64,000 nucleotides of DNA from Rhodoblastus acidophilus (GTDB lineage: Bacteria; Pseudomonadota; Alphaproteobacteria; Rhizobiales; Beijerinckiaceae): NCBI RefSeq assembly GCF_009720655.1, contig NZ_WNKS01000006.1:62001-126000 (forward strand), read 5' to 3'. Positions 1 through 11,649 of the stretch are shown here, piece after piece. The notes beneath the pieces were generated by a model. The model had not been told where the DNA came from. It ran no database searches and saw nothing but the letters and a program-made list of their open reading frames with translations. The translations under genes and the position numbers were made by a program. Within the stretch, counting starts at the first letter, position 1; each line of letters starts with the position of its first letter.

Positions 1-3693
<3,693 letters not shown>

Positions 3694-3702
3694 AGGACAA
3701 AG

Positions 3703-3730
3703 CAAAGGCCGCGAAAGCGGCCTTTGTTTT
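3703..3730 (+). terminator. Rho-independent terminator of rpoC
   Basis: A perfect 10-bp stem (CAAAGGCCGC, complement at 3717-3726) with a GAAA tetraloop is followed by TTTT. It begins 10 bases after the rpoC stop codon. Confidence 0.92.
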
Positions 3731-3750
3731 GACGAGCGCTGGGGTTTCTG

Positions 3751-4025
3751 CCTTCTCCCCTTGCGGGAGAAGGTGGCTCGCCGCCGTCAGGCGGCGAGAC
3801 GGATGAGGGGTGCGCCGACCACTGCTCATACGATTTCCGAAGGATCAGTTCGGAAATCGTATCCCGCTCGCGCGGAAATCCGCCCTTCGCCTGAAGGATT
3901 TCCGCGCGATTTCGTTTTCGCGGATCGCGAAGCGATCTTGCGGAAACCGTATCATCCATTTGAAAACGAAGGAAAAGACCCCTCATCCGGCGCTTCGCGC
4001 CACCTTCTCCCGCAAGGGGAGAAGG
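3751..4025. repeat. Pair of inverted palindromic intergenic repeats flanking element copy 1
   Basis: Two copies of a rhizobial-type intergenic repeat face each other. Each ends in the hairpin CCTTCTCCC-CTTGC-GGGAGAAGG (3751-3773, and the reverse at 4003-4025) and carries a CGGATGAGGGG-type block (3800-3810, reverse at 3978-3989). The same pair occurs at 29235-29482. Similar arrays are common between genes in Hyphomicrobiales. Together with the inner 123-bp element they fill the gene-free stretch 3694-4045. Confidence 0.8.
3829..3951 (+). repeat. 123-bp palindromic element, copy 1
   Basis: The core runs from TACGATTTCCG to CGGAAACCGTA (near-perfect terminal inverted repeats) and is flanked by TCA at 3826-3828 and 3952-3954. 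Inside are a terminal hairpin (TACGATTTCCGAA with its complement), a 14-bp stem (TCGCGCGGAAATCC with its complement) and a GATCGC-GAA-GCGATC stem. It is the only copy with TCA rather than TGA in element orientation. It is intergenic. Confidence 0.93.
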
Positions 4026-4045
4026 AGAGCGGCGCCGCTTCGGCC

Positions 4046-4831
4046 CTACTTTGCCCGCTTCTCCCGCGCCATCTGGAAATGCAGCGCCTCGGCCATGAAG
4101 GAATAGATCGCTCCGGTCATGGCGTGGATGAAGCCGGGCGCGCCGCACAGAAACACGCGACGCATAACAAAAATGCGGAAGAAATACAGCGGCGGATTGA
4201 AGACCAGCTTTAAGACGCTCGGCCTTTCCCCGGCGGCGATGCGCTGCTCCGCCTTGAGCCGCGCGTAAAGAATCTCCTTGGGCATTTGCGCGTCGAGCCG
4301 CAAGCCGCGCTCGTGCCGCAGCAGCCCGCGCGCCACATCGCGGATCTCGCCCTCGACGACGAGACCCTCGTGCACCAGCACGTCCTCGTCGAAACGCGCG
4401 CCCTCCCGGCGAACCAGCCGCAGGATCGGATCGGGCCGCACCGAGGCCGGCGGCGGCGCCGTCTCGCCGTAAAGCGTCAGCACCCGCGGCAGCCGCCAGC
4501 CCCCAACCTCGGCCGGCGCCTCCAGCAACCCCGGCAATGCGGCGCGCAGATCGGCGTCGAGCCATTCGTCGGCGTCGATGCTGAGCACCCAGTTTTCGCG
4601 CGCCTGCTCCAATGCAAACTGCTTTTGTTTCGCGTAACCCGGCCAGTCGCGCCGGTACAGCACGATGGGAAAACCCCGTTCGGCAAAATCCTGAACGATG
4701 GCCAGGGTGCGGTCGGTCGATCCGGAATCGACCACGATGATCTCGGCGCAATCGGCGAGGCTTTGCAGACAGGCGCCGATGCACGCCTCCTCATTTCTGC
4801 AGATGAGTGTGGCGGCGAGCGGCAGAGGCAT
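4046..4831 (-). CDS. Glycosyltransferase family 2, WaaE/KdtX-like
   Basis: A 261-residue GT-A-fold glycosyltransferase of the type that adds a sugar to the lipopolysaccharide inner core at the cytoplasmic face of the membrane. It opens with the nucleotide-sugar signature ATLICRNEEACIG and VVDSGSTDRT, followed by the metal-binding region SIDADEWLD. The pattern matches WaaE/KdtX-like family 2 enzymes of about 250-260 residues. The start ATG at 4831 overlaps the TGA of the upstream DUF707 gene (TGATG), indicating translational coupling. A longer open frame upstream is a shadow of the neighbour. The acceptor and donor sugars cannot be told from sequence. Confidence 0.85.
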   Translation of the reverse strand: MPLPLAATLICRNEEACIGACLQSLADCAEIIVVDSGSTDRTLAIVQDFAERGFPIVLYRRDWPGYAKQKQFALEQARENWVLSIDADEWLDADLRAALPGLLEAPAEVGGWRLPRVLTLYGETAPPPASVRPDPILRLVRREGARFDEDVLVHEGLVVEGEIRDVARGLLRHERGLRLDAQMPKEILYARLKAEQRIAAGERPSVLKLVFNPPLYFFRIFVMRRVFLCGAPGFIHAMTGAIYSFMAEALHFQMAREKRAK

Positions 4832-5724
4832 CAGGCTTCCCCGGAGCGGCGCAGCGGCGTGAGTTGCGGGCGCCGCGTGAATTGCCGACGCAGAATGGTC
4901 AGGATGTTGCGCAGCGGCGGCTCCTGCATGCCGAGCTTGCGATGAACGCGGGCATAACCCCAGGCCATGCGCAAGGCCAGCGCTCCGCGCCCCTCGACCC
5001 GGCGCCCCCTCTCGTCGATGCCCGCGTAGAACAAGGGGCGATGCCGTCCGGTCACGCCAAATTTCTCGCGCAGAACCGCCTCTTCGTCCTCGGCGATCAA
5101 GCCCCGTTTCGCCATCTGGCCGCGCAGCACGCGGCCGACGGGGCGGGTGTGGCGGACCGGAATGCAGTCGAGAATGGCGGCGCGCCGGCGCGGGTCGTCG
5201 GAGAGCCGGCACCAGACATAGTCGAGGCCGAAGCCGCTCTGGGTGTAGGCGAAATCAGGCAAGATTTTTTCGAGCACGTCGCGGCGCAGGCAGGGCGCCA
5301 TGATCTCGACGAAATTCACGTAGCGCAACGTGAAGCCGGGACAGGCCAGCACGGAGAAATGGGAAAAATAGCTGTCCCAGCTCAGCGCGGGCTGCGCCAC
5401 ATCGAGGTCGTGGCGGCGCATGGCGGCGAAGATCGCCTCGATATCGGCCGCGCGCATGTCGAGGTCGTCGTCCGGCAGCAGGACATAGTCATAACCGTCG
5501 AGCGCCCCCTCCCGCGCCAGCACGGCGTGGAGGCCGTCCCATTTCCCGCCGGGACGCAGCACGACGGGCGTGTCGGGCCCGTGTTCGAAGGCGGCTTCGG
5601 GGTCATAGACGCTGACGATCAGATCGAAGCTGCGCGCGTGCGCGCCGGCCAGCCAGCGCGGGTGCAAAGAATTTCGCCCCGCGCGCACGACGACGAGGTT
5701 CCTTCGTCCAGTATCAGGCCGCAT
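4831..5724 (-). CDS. DUF707 family protein, glycosyltransferase-like
   Basis: A 297-residue protein resembling the DUF707 family. It begins RRNLVVVRAGRNSLHPRW and carries DYVLLPDDDLDM, an Asp-rich segment like the DxD metal site of GT-A glycosyltransferases, and later GFGLDYVWCRL. No signal peptide or membrane segment is evident. Its ATG at 5724 overlaps the TGA of the upstream GT25 gene and its own TGA overlaps the next start, so the three genes form a tightly coupled operon. The context suggests surface polysaccharide or LPS decoration; DUF707 has no firmly established activity that I can name. Confidence 0.75.
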   Translation of the reverse strand: MRPDTGRRNLVVVRAGRNSLHPRWLAGAHARSFDLIVSVYDPEAAFEHGPDTPVVLRPGGKWDGLHAVLAREGALDGYDYVLLPDDDLDMRAADIEAIFAAMRRHDLDVAQPALSWDSYFSHFSVLACPGFTLRYVNFVEIMAPCLRRDVLEKILPDFAYTQSGFGLDYVWCRLSDDPRRRAAILDCIPVRHTRPVGRVLRGQMAKRGLIAEDEEAVLREKFGVTGRHRPLFYAGIDERGRRVEGRGALALRMAWGYARVHRKLGMQEPPLRNILTILRRQFTRRPQLTPLRRSGEA

Positions 5725-6518
5725 CAACCGTGGCTCGTCATCTGCTCTTGAAGCCGACGCACGGCGCGGCGGTTGTCGCCGCGCGCCTGGAAGAGCTGCA
5801 CATTGTAATCGAGCTGGTAGCGGATATTGGCCATGAACCGGCGCATCCCTCCGACATTGGCCTGGGACGCCGCCTCCAGCCGCGAGGCGGTGATGTGGCT
5901 GCGCAGCCCCAGCTCGCCGATGCGCAGAGGCGGCGGATCGACCACCAGCACCGGCAGGCCGAACTCCCACCAGTGCTTGATGTCCATGTCGAGCGGCCGG
6001 CTGAACGGCAGCGCGTTGACGAGCAGCATTTCGGCGGCGGTGCGGTCGAGCGCGTAGCCGAGCGTCAAGCCCGGCACGCGCTTGGGCGAGACCAGCCGAC
6101 GGTCGCCCGTCATGTGGGCGACCGTCGTCCCCAGCACCGGCTTGCGTGAAAACAGCTTGACCAGCGCGCCGGAGGGAGGCGTGGCCCCGATCTCCTCGAC
6201 CACCTTGCCCAGGACGCAATCCGTCTCGAAATCGTCCTCGAGAATGACGGCGCCTTCGAGATCGTTGTCGACGATGCGCCGCCACAAGGCGTGATGGCTC
6301 AGGTAGCAGCCGATTTCCGGCCGCGACAGCGGTCGCTTGTACTGGCGGGCGTTCAGGTCGGCGTCATAGACGCGGGCGACCTCGGCGTCGTCAAGCTCCG
6401 CCCCCTCGACGGCGTCGAAAAACGTGAACGGCAGCCCGATCGCATCGAGCGCCCGCTTGCTCGCCGCGCGCCTTTGCATGGCGCGTTTCAGCGAAATCAC
6501 AAAAATTGGCCAAGCCAA
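5724..6518 (-). CDS. Glycosyltransferase family 25 (LPS biosynthesis)
   Basis: A 264-residue GT25 protein of the LgtB/LpsA type, which transfers hexoses to lipooligosaccharide. It begins IFVISLKRA and contains the family blocks RPEIGCYLSHHALWRRIV and GAVILEDDFE, the latter holding the acidic metal site. The chosen start is a TTG at 6518 preceded by GGAG with a 7-base gap; an in-frame TTG at 6560 is possible but lacks a good ribosome site. It is the first gene of the GT25-DUF707-GT2 operon. A second GT25 gene is divergent at 6785. Confidence 0.85.
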   Translation of the reverse strand: MAWPIFVISLKRAMQRRAASKRALDAIGLPFTFFDAVEGAELDDAEVARVYDADLNARQYKRPLSRPEIGCYLSHHALWRRIVDNDLEGAVILEDDFETDCVLGKVVEEIGATPPSGALVKLFSRKPVLGTTVAHMTGDRRLVSPKRVPGLTLGYALDRTAAEMLLVNALPFSRPLDMDIKHWWEFGLPVLVVDPPPLRIGELGLRSHITASRLEAASQANVGGMRRFMANIRYQLDYNVQLFQARGDNRRAVRRLQEQMTSHG

Positions 6519-6784
6519 ATTGTTGCTCCAAACGAAATTTCGCCCAGGGCCCAAGCCCAAAAACTATTCGCGCGTGGCAGTCCCGCAGGCCGAAAGGCAG
6601 ACATATACCAAAACGCCCTCGCGCGCCACAGCCAAGTCGTTCGATTCGCCGAGCAACTCTTGAGCTTGACTTGACTATACGCAAGGAGTGGTGTCGAACT
6701 GGTAAACAGGTCACGGATTGGGCGCCGCGACGTGACAACAACACGCCCCGCGGCTAGAAAGACAAGAAAATCCGGGGCGTCCTC

Positions 6785-7516
6785 GTGTCCGACTGCAAGG
6801 CCTTCATTCTTCATCTGGAACGGGCCCGCCAGAGGCGGGCGCAAGCGGAGGCGATCGCCGCCGCCACGCCCATGCCGACCGAAATTCTTGCCGCCGTCGA
6901 CGGTCTGGCGCTCAGCGAGGCCGAGATCGCGACGGTTTACGCGCGCCAGCTTCATGCGCCGCGCTTTTACCTCGGCCTCAACCGCGCCGAGATCGGCGCC
7001 TTCCTCTCCCATCGCGCCGCCTGGCGACGCATTGTCGAGGACGGGCTGGATTTCGGGCTGATCTTCGAGGACGACGCGCATGTCGAGGCCAGCGTCTTCG
7101 CGCGCACCTGCGCCTTCGCCAAGGCGTCCCGGAGCCAATGGGACTATGCGCTGGCGCCGGCGATGCGCCGCCGCCCCGGCGCGGGCCAGCGCGTGACGCT
7201 GAACCATCCCAGCGCCCCGCCGCTGCGCGCGCTGGCGCAATTCGTCTCCAACGCCGCCGCGCGCCGCCTGCTCGCGGTCACCGAGCGGTTCGACCGGCCC
7301 GTCGACACGTTTTTGCAGATGAGCTGGATCACCGGCGTCGAACTGCTGACTTTCACGCCGTCCGGCGTTTACGAGATCTCCAGCGCGCTCGGCGGCTCGA
7401 CGATTCAGCACCCCAGCAAGTCCGCCCAGGAAAAGCTCTGGCGCGAGCTGTCGCGCCCGATCTATCGCGCGCAGGTGCGGTTCTATCACGCCTTCGCGGC
7501 GCGCCCGCAGCCGTAA
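6785..7516 (+). CDS. Glycosyltransferase family 25
   Basis: A 243-residue GT25 protein, divergently transcribed from the other GT25 gene across a 266-bp gap. The family blocks are RAEIGAFLSHRAAWRRIVED and FGLIFEDDAHVE. The region after residue 130 is shorter than in the other copy and diverges from it. The start is GTG. It ends 3 bases before the convergent acyltransferase gene. Its likely job is adding a sugar to LPS or a related glycan; donor and acceptor are unknown. Confidence 0.82.
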   Translation: MSDCKAFILHLERARQRRAQAEAIAAATPMPTEILAAVDGLALSEAEIATVYARQLHAPRFYLGLNRAEIGAFLSHRAAWRRIVEDGLDFGLIFEDDAHVEASVFARTCAFAKASRSQWDYALAPAMRRRPGAGQRVTLNHPSAPPLRALAQFVSNAAARRLLAVTERFDRPVDTFLQMSWITGVELLTFTPSGVYEISSALGGSTIQHPSKSAQEKLWRELSRPIYRAQVRFYHAFAARPQP

Positions 7517-7519
7517 TTT

Positions 7520-8395
7520 TCACTTCCAGCGGTCGTGGGTCCACATCCATTGTTCCGGATGCTGGCGGATCGTGCGCTCCAGCTCCGCCTGCATCGCCGC
7601 GGTGGCGGCGAAAATGTCGGCGTTGCGGTCCTCGGTGCGCGGCACGTCGATCACCTGCGCGCGCATGCGGAATTTGACGCCCGGCAAACGTTCCCCGGTG
7701 ATCAGCACCAGCGGAATGCCGCACTGGCGCGCCACCATGGCGGGAAAAGGCGTGCTCTGCGCCGGACGGCCGAAGAACGGGGTTTGCAGCCCCATATGGA
7801 CCTGCTGGTCGACCAGGAAGGCGATTCCGCCTCCCTGTCGGGCATAGCGGATCATGGCCACGGGGGTTTCGGGATCGCGCTTGGCCATGAGGCCGCCGGG
7901 ATAATATTTCAGCCGCGTCGCCAGCACGCGGGCGTTGACCAGCGCGTTGGACATCGGGTGATAGACCCCGAGCGGCTTAAAGCCGAAGTCGACCAGGACG
8001 GCGCCGCCGCCCTCCCAATTGGCCTGATGCGCGCCGCAGAACACGGCGCCCTTGCCGGCGGCGGCGATGGCGCGCAGCACTTCGGGATTTTCGACCGCGA
8101 CTCGCCCCCGGGCGATCTCGTCGAGATGGAAGAATTCGCCGAGCACGAAGCCAAGGTTGCGCCAGACCTCGCCGGCGAGCTTTTCCGCGCCGGCGTCGTC
8201 GAGCTCCGGCATGGCGGACTTCAGGTTGCGCAGCAGGCGGGGATGGCGCTTCTTCGATTTCGGCCCGAACCAGCCGACCAGCCAGCCGCCGAGCTTCGAT
8301 GACGCTTCGACCGGCAGGGCCGAAAGCATGAAGCCCATGACGCGAAAGCCGGCATATTCCAGCATGTGGAGACTCTGACGCGATCGCGTGGCCAT
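7520..8395 (-). CDS. LpxL/HtrB-like lipid A acyltransferase
   Basis: A 291-residue member of the LpxL/LpxM lysophospholipid acyltransferase family, which adds secondary acyl chains to lipid A at the inner membrane. The catalytic HX4D/E motif is HQANWE, in the block GKGAVFCGAHQANWEGGG. Further family features are VDQQVHMGLQTPFFGRPA and the C-terminal HPEQWMWTHDRWK. The open frame extends upstream to 8593, but family similarity starts near SLHMLEYAGF, so I chose the ATG at 8395; AGGAG lies 12 bases upstream, a slightly long gap. With the neighbouring glycosyltransferases it forms an outer-membrane glycolipid region. Confidence 0.85.
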   Translation of the reverse strand: MATRSRQSLHMLEYAGFRVMGFMLSALPVEASSKLGGWLVGWFGPKSKKRHPRLLRNLKSAMPELDDAGAEKLAGEVWRNLGFVLGEFFHLDEIARGRVAVENPEVLRAIAAAGKGAVFCGAHQANWEGGGAVLVDFGFKPLGVYHPMSNALVNARVLATRLKYYPGGLMAKRDPETPVAMIRYARQGGGIAFLVDQQVHMGLQTPFFGRPAQSTPFPAMVARQCGIPLVLITGERLPGVKFRMRAQVIDVPRTEDRNADIFAATAAMQAELERTIRQHPEQWMWTHDRWK

Positions 8396-8678
8396 TTCAC
8401 CACATTGCTCCTGATTTTGCGCGGGGGGCGCGGGCGACGCCCGCAAGACGCGAGGCGCCTCTAGCGCATCGGCCGCGCTCGCGTCAAGCCGAGCGCGGGA
8501 CTGGCTCGGGCGACCGAAGGCTCGCCGGCCTTCGTTAATTTTCCGTTCATGTGGCGCCCCGGATAAGCCAAACTGACATTGCAAGTTTTTCATATGGCGG
8601 CAATAGGGAGTTCATCTCGGCGACTCGCTTTCCGCGGCGCACCGGGCTAACACGAAGCCGCCAGACGGACGGAAGGGA

Positions 8679-10190
8679 ATGAAAATGGCCGCGCGGGCCT
8701 CGCACAGGAGAGAACGAGCCAAGCGAGCGATCGCCCGATTCGCAACGCTGGCGGCCGTCCTGACCCTGGCGTCCTGCACCGTCGGTCCCGATTACCAGCG
8801 CCCGGAAGCGCCCATTTCCGCCGAGTTCAAGGAAGCCAAGGGCTGGAAGCCGGCCCGCCCGCGCGACGCCCTGGAAAAGGGCCGCTGGTGGACGATCTTC
8901 CACGACGCCGAACTGGACCGCCTCGCATCCCAGGTCGATGTCACCAACCAGAATGTCGCCGCCCAGCTCGCCGCTTACGAACAGGCCAGGGCGATCGTGC
9001 GCGAGACCCAGTCCGGGCTGTTGCCGACCGTCGCGTCCAACTGGAGCGGGCAGCGCAGCGGCACGGGCGGCGCGCTCAGCGCGACCCGCCACGCCGTCGC
9101 CACTGGGGTCTCGAACCCGCAGGGCACCATCAGCTGGACGCTCGACGTCTGGGGCCAGGTGCGCCGCCAGGTCGAGTCCAACCAGGCCCTCGCCCAGTCC
9201 GACCTCGCCCTGCTGGAGAACGCCAAGCTTTCGGCCCAGGCGCAACTGGCGCTGGCCTATATCAACCTGCGCACCCAGGACATGCTGCGGGCGCTGCTGG
9301 CGCGAACCATCACCGCCTACCAGGAAACCCTGCGCATCACCCGCAACCAGTACAACAGCGGAACGGTGTCCCAGGCCGACCTGATCACGGCGGAAATCCA
9401 GGTCTTGAACACGCAGGCGCAATATGAGTCCGCCGCCGTCAGCCGCGCGCAATACGAGCACGCCATCGCCGCCCTGATCGGCCGCCCGCCGGCCGATCTG
9501 ACCATCAAGGTCGGCAGCCTGGCGCATCTGCCGCCGCCGGTTCCGGCGCGCCTGCCCTCCAGCCTGTTGGAGCGCCGCCCCGACGTCGCCAGCGCCGAAC
9601 GGACCATGCAGGCCCAGAACGCGCTGATCGGCGTGGCGGTCGCGGCCTATTACCCGCAGATCACCTTCAACGCCGCCGGCGGTTTCGAGGGCGCGAACGC
9701 CTTTCCGCTCACCGCCGCGCATCTGATCTGGTCGATCGGCGGCCAGGGCGCCGACACGCTGTTCGACGGCGGCCTGCGCGCCGCCCAGACCGACGCGGCG
9801 CAGGCCGCCTACAGGCTGGCGGTCGCCAATTACCGGCAGACGGTGCTCACCGCCTTCCAGGAGGTCGAGGACCAGCTCGTCACCTTGCGAATCTACGCCA
9901 GGGAGCTGAAGATCCGCGAACAGGCGCGCGACCGGGCGGCGGAAGCCGTCAAGGTCTATCTCAACCAGTACCGCGCGGGCACCGTCGCCTTCACCACGGT
10001 GGTGGTGGCGCAGGCGACCCTGCTCGCCGACGAGGAGGCGGTGCTGAACTCCCGGCAGACGCTGTTCGCCGCCACCGTCAACCTCATCCAGTATCTCGGC
10101 GGCGGCTTCGACGCCTCCGAGCTGCTCGCCGAACAGCCGCCGCCGCTTTCCGAGGCGGTGGCGCGGTCTCTGCCGATTCCGCCGCAATAG
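8679..10190 (+). CDS. RND efflux outer-membrane lipoprotein, NodT/OprM family
   Basis: A 503-residue TolC-fold channel forming the outer-membrane part of a tripartite efflux pump. The N-terminus is basic, followed by a hydrophobic stretch and the lipobox LASC, so the mature protein should be a lipoprotein; VGPDYQRPEAP after it is typical of the NodT family. Two outer-membrane efflux repeats follow, with internal similarity such as LERRPDVASAE and TAFQEVEDQL. An alternative ATG lies at 8685 with better spacing from GGAAGGGA. It is the first gene of an operon with the adaptor (90 bp downstream) and two permeases. Confidence 0.92.
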   Translation: MKMAARASHRRERAKRAIARFATLAAVLTLASCTVGPDYQRPEAPISAEFKEAKGWKPARPRDALEKGRWWTIFHDAELDRLASQVDVTNQNVAAQLAAYEQARAIVRETQSGLLPTVASNWSGQRSGTGGALSATRHAVATGVSNPQGTISWTLDVWGQVRRQVESNQALAQSDLALLENAKLSAQAQLALAYINLRTQDMLRALLARTITAYQETLRITRNQYNSGTVSQADLITAEIQVLNTQAQYESAAVSRAQYEHAIAALIGRPPADLTIKVGSLAHLPPPVPARLPSSLLERRPDVASAERTMQAQNALIGVAVAAYYPQITFNAAGGFEGANAFPLTAAHLIWSIGGQGADTLFDGGLRAAQTDAAQAAYRLAVANYRQTVLTAFQEVEDQLVTLRIYARELKIREQARDRAAEAVKVYLNQYRAGTVAFTTVVVAQATLLADEEAVLNSRQTLFAATVNLIQYLGGGFDASELLAEQPPPLSEAVARSLPIPPQ

Positions 10191-10280
10191 GGCTTGATCC
10201 CCGGGGACGCCGCCTCCAAGTGCTGGAGACGGCGCAATCCGTGAGCTGCGCCGCCCCGCCGGCGATGAAATGGACGTGGA

Positions 10281-11642
10281 ATGACGACCGAAGATTTGGA
10301 ACATTTCGCTTCCGAACGGCAGGCCCCCGCCGGCCGCATCGCCGCGCCGCCTGTCGCGCCCACGCGGACGCGCGGACGGCTGCGCACGATTCTGGTCTGG
10401 ATCGCGGTGCTGGCGGCGCTCGGGCTTGGCGCCCGTTTCCTCTGGACCCGCAACATCGAGGTCGCGACGCCCGTCGCGCAATTGAAGAAATCCGACCGCG
10501 GCGGCCCGCAGCCGGTGGGCGTGGCGACGATCGGGCGGCGCGACGTCCACGTCATCCTCAACGCGCTGGGCACCGTCACCCCGCTCGCCACCGTCACCGT
10601 GGTCAGCCAGATTTCCGGCGTTTTGCAAGACGTCGGTTTTGTCGAGGGCCAGAAGGTGAAGAAGGGCGACTTCCTCGCCCAGATCGACGACCGGCCTTAT
10701 CGGGCGCAAAAGGCGCAGTACGAGGGGCAACTCGCCCGCGACCAGGGTTTTCTGGCCCAGGCGAAGGCCGACGAGGAGCGCTACCAGCGCCTGCTGAAAC
10801 AAAACTCCATCGCCAGCCAGACCGCGGACAACCAGAAATTCGTCGTCAAGCAATATGAGGGGACCGTCGCCGCCGACCAGGCGCTGGTCGACGCGCAGGC
10901 GCTGAACATCGCCTATGCCCGCATCACCTCGCCGGTCGACGGCCGCGTCGGCCTGCGTCTGGTCGATCCCGGCAATTACGTCACCGCCGGAACCGCCTCC
11001 TCCTCCTCGTCGAGCGCCGGCATTGTCGTGGTCACGCAATTGCAGCCGATCTCGGTGCTCTATTCCATCCCCGAGGATTCGTTGCGCCGCGTCGCGCCGC
11101 AATTGCTGGCCGGAAAGACACTTGAGACCGACGTTTACGACCGCACCAACACCAGGCTTCTGGCCAAGGGCGAGACCCGCGCCATCGACAACCAGGTCGA
11201 CGCCACCACCGGCATGGTCAAGCTGCGCGCCTATTTCGACAACAAGGACAACACGCTTTTTCCCAATCAGTTCGTCAATGTCCGGCTGCTCGCCAACACC
11301 ATTCCCCAGGCTCTGGCGGCGCCGATTTCCGGCATCCAGCACGGCGCGCCCGGCGATTACGCCTGGGTGGTGTCTCCGGAAGGCAAGGTTTCCGTCCAAA
11401 AGGTCAAGCTCGGCCAGACCGACGGCGACATCGTGCAAATCCTTGAGGGCCTGAACGAGGGCGACCGCATCGTCGTCGACGGCTCCGACCGCCTGCGCGA
11501 GGGCGGCGAGGCCCGCGTGGTCATGACCGACGGGGTTTCGGCTCCCGTGGAGGGCGACGCCAAGGCCTCCGAGGCCAAAGCGTCCGGCGAGGAGCGCCGC
11601 AAAAAGCGCAAGGACGGCGCCGCGCCGCCGACAACGAACTGA
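10281..11642 (+). CDS. RND periplasmic adaptor, MdtA-like
   Basis: A 453-residue membrane fusion protein linking the inner-membrane pump to the outer-membrane channel. A single N-terminal membrane anchor ([17 protein letters not shown]) is followed by the lipoyl/barrel-sandwich half-motif [20 protein letters not shown], a coiled-coil hairpin (about residues 130-200) and the second half [20 protein letters not shown]. The C-terminal tail is rich in Lys, Glu and Ala and looks disordered. Only 7 bp separate it from the first permease. It is the only adaptor in the operon, so it presumably serves both permeases, as MdtA serves MdtBC. Confidence 0.92.
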   Translation: MTTEDLEHFASERQAPAGRIAAPPVAPTRTRGRLRTILVWIAVLAALGLGARFLWTRNIEVATPVAQLKKSDRGGPQPVGVATIGRRDVHVILNALGTVTPLATVTVVSQISGVLQDVGFVEGQKVKKGDFLAQIDDRPYRAQKAQYEGQLARDQGFLAQAKADEERYQRLLKQNSIASQTADNQKFVVKQYEGTVAADQALVDAQALNIAYARITSPVDGRVGLRLVDPGNYVTAGTASSSSSSAGIVVVTQLQPISVLYSIPEDSLRRVAPQLLAGKTLETDVYDRTNTRLLAKGETRAIDNQVDATTGMVKLRAYFDNKDNTLFPNQFVNVRLLANTIPQALAAPISGIQHGAPGDYAWVVSPEGKVSVQKVKLGQTDGDIVQILEGLNEGDRIVVDGSDRLREGGEARVVMTDGVSAPVEGDAKASEAKASGEERRKKRKDGAAPPTTN

Positions 11643-11649
11643 GCCGGCG

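Noticed and set aside
3751-4025. CRISPR-like array from the clustered repeats
   Set aside because: The repeats are inverted rather than direct, there are no regular spacers and no cas genes in the window.
4046-5212. Longer GT2 reading frame starting at 5212
   Set aside because: The first 127 residues are Arg/Pro/Ala-rich and antisense-like, overlapping the DUF707 gene; family similarity begins at the ATG at 4831.
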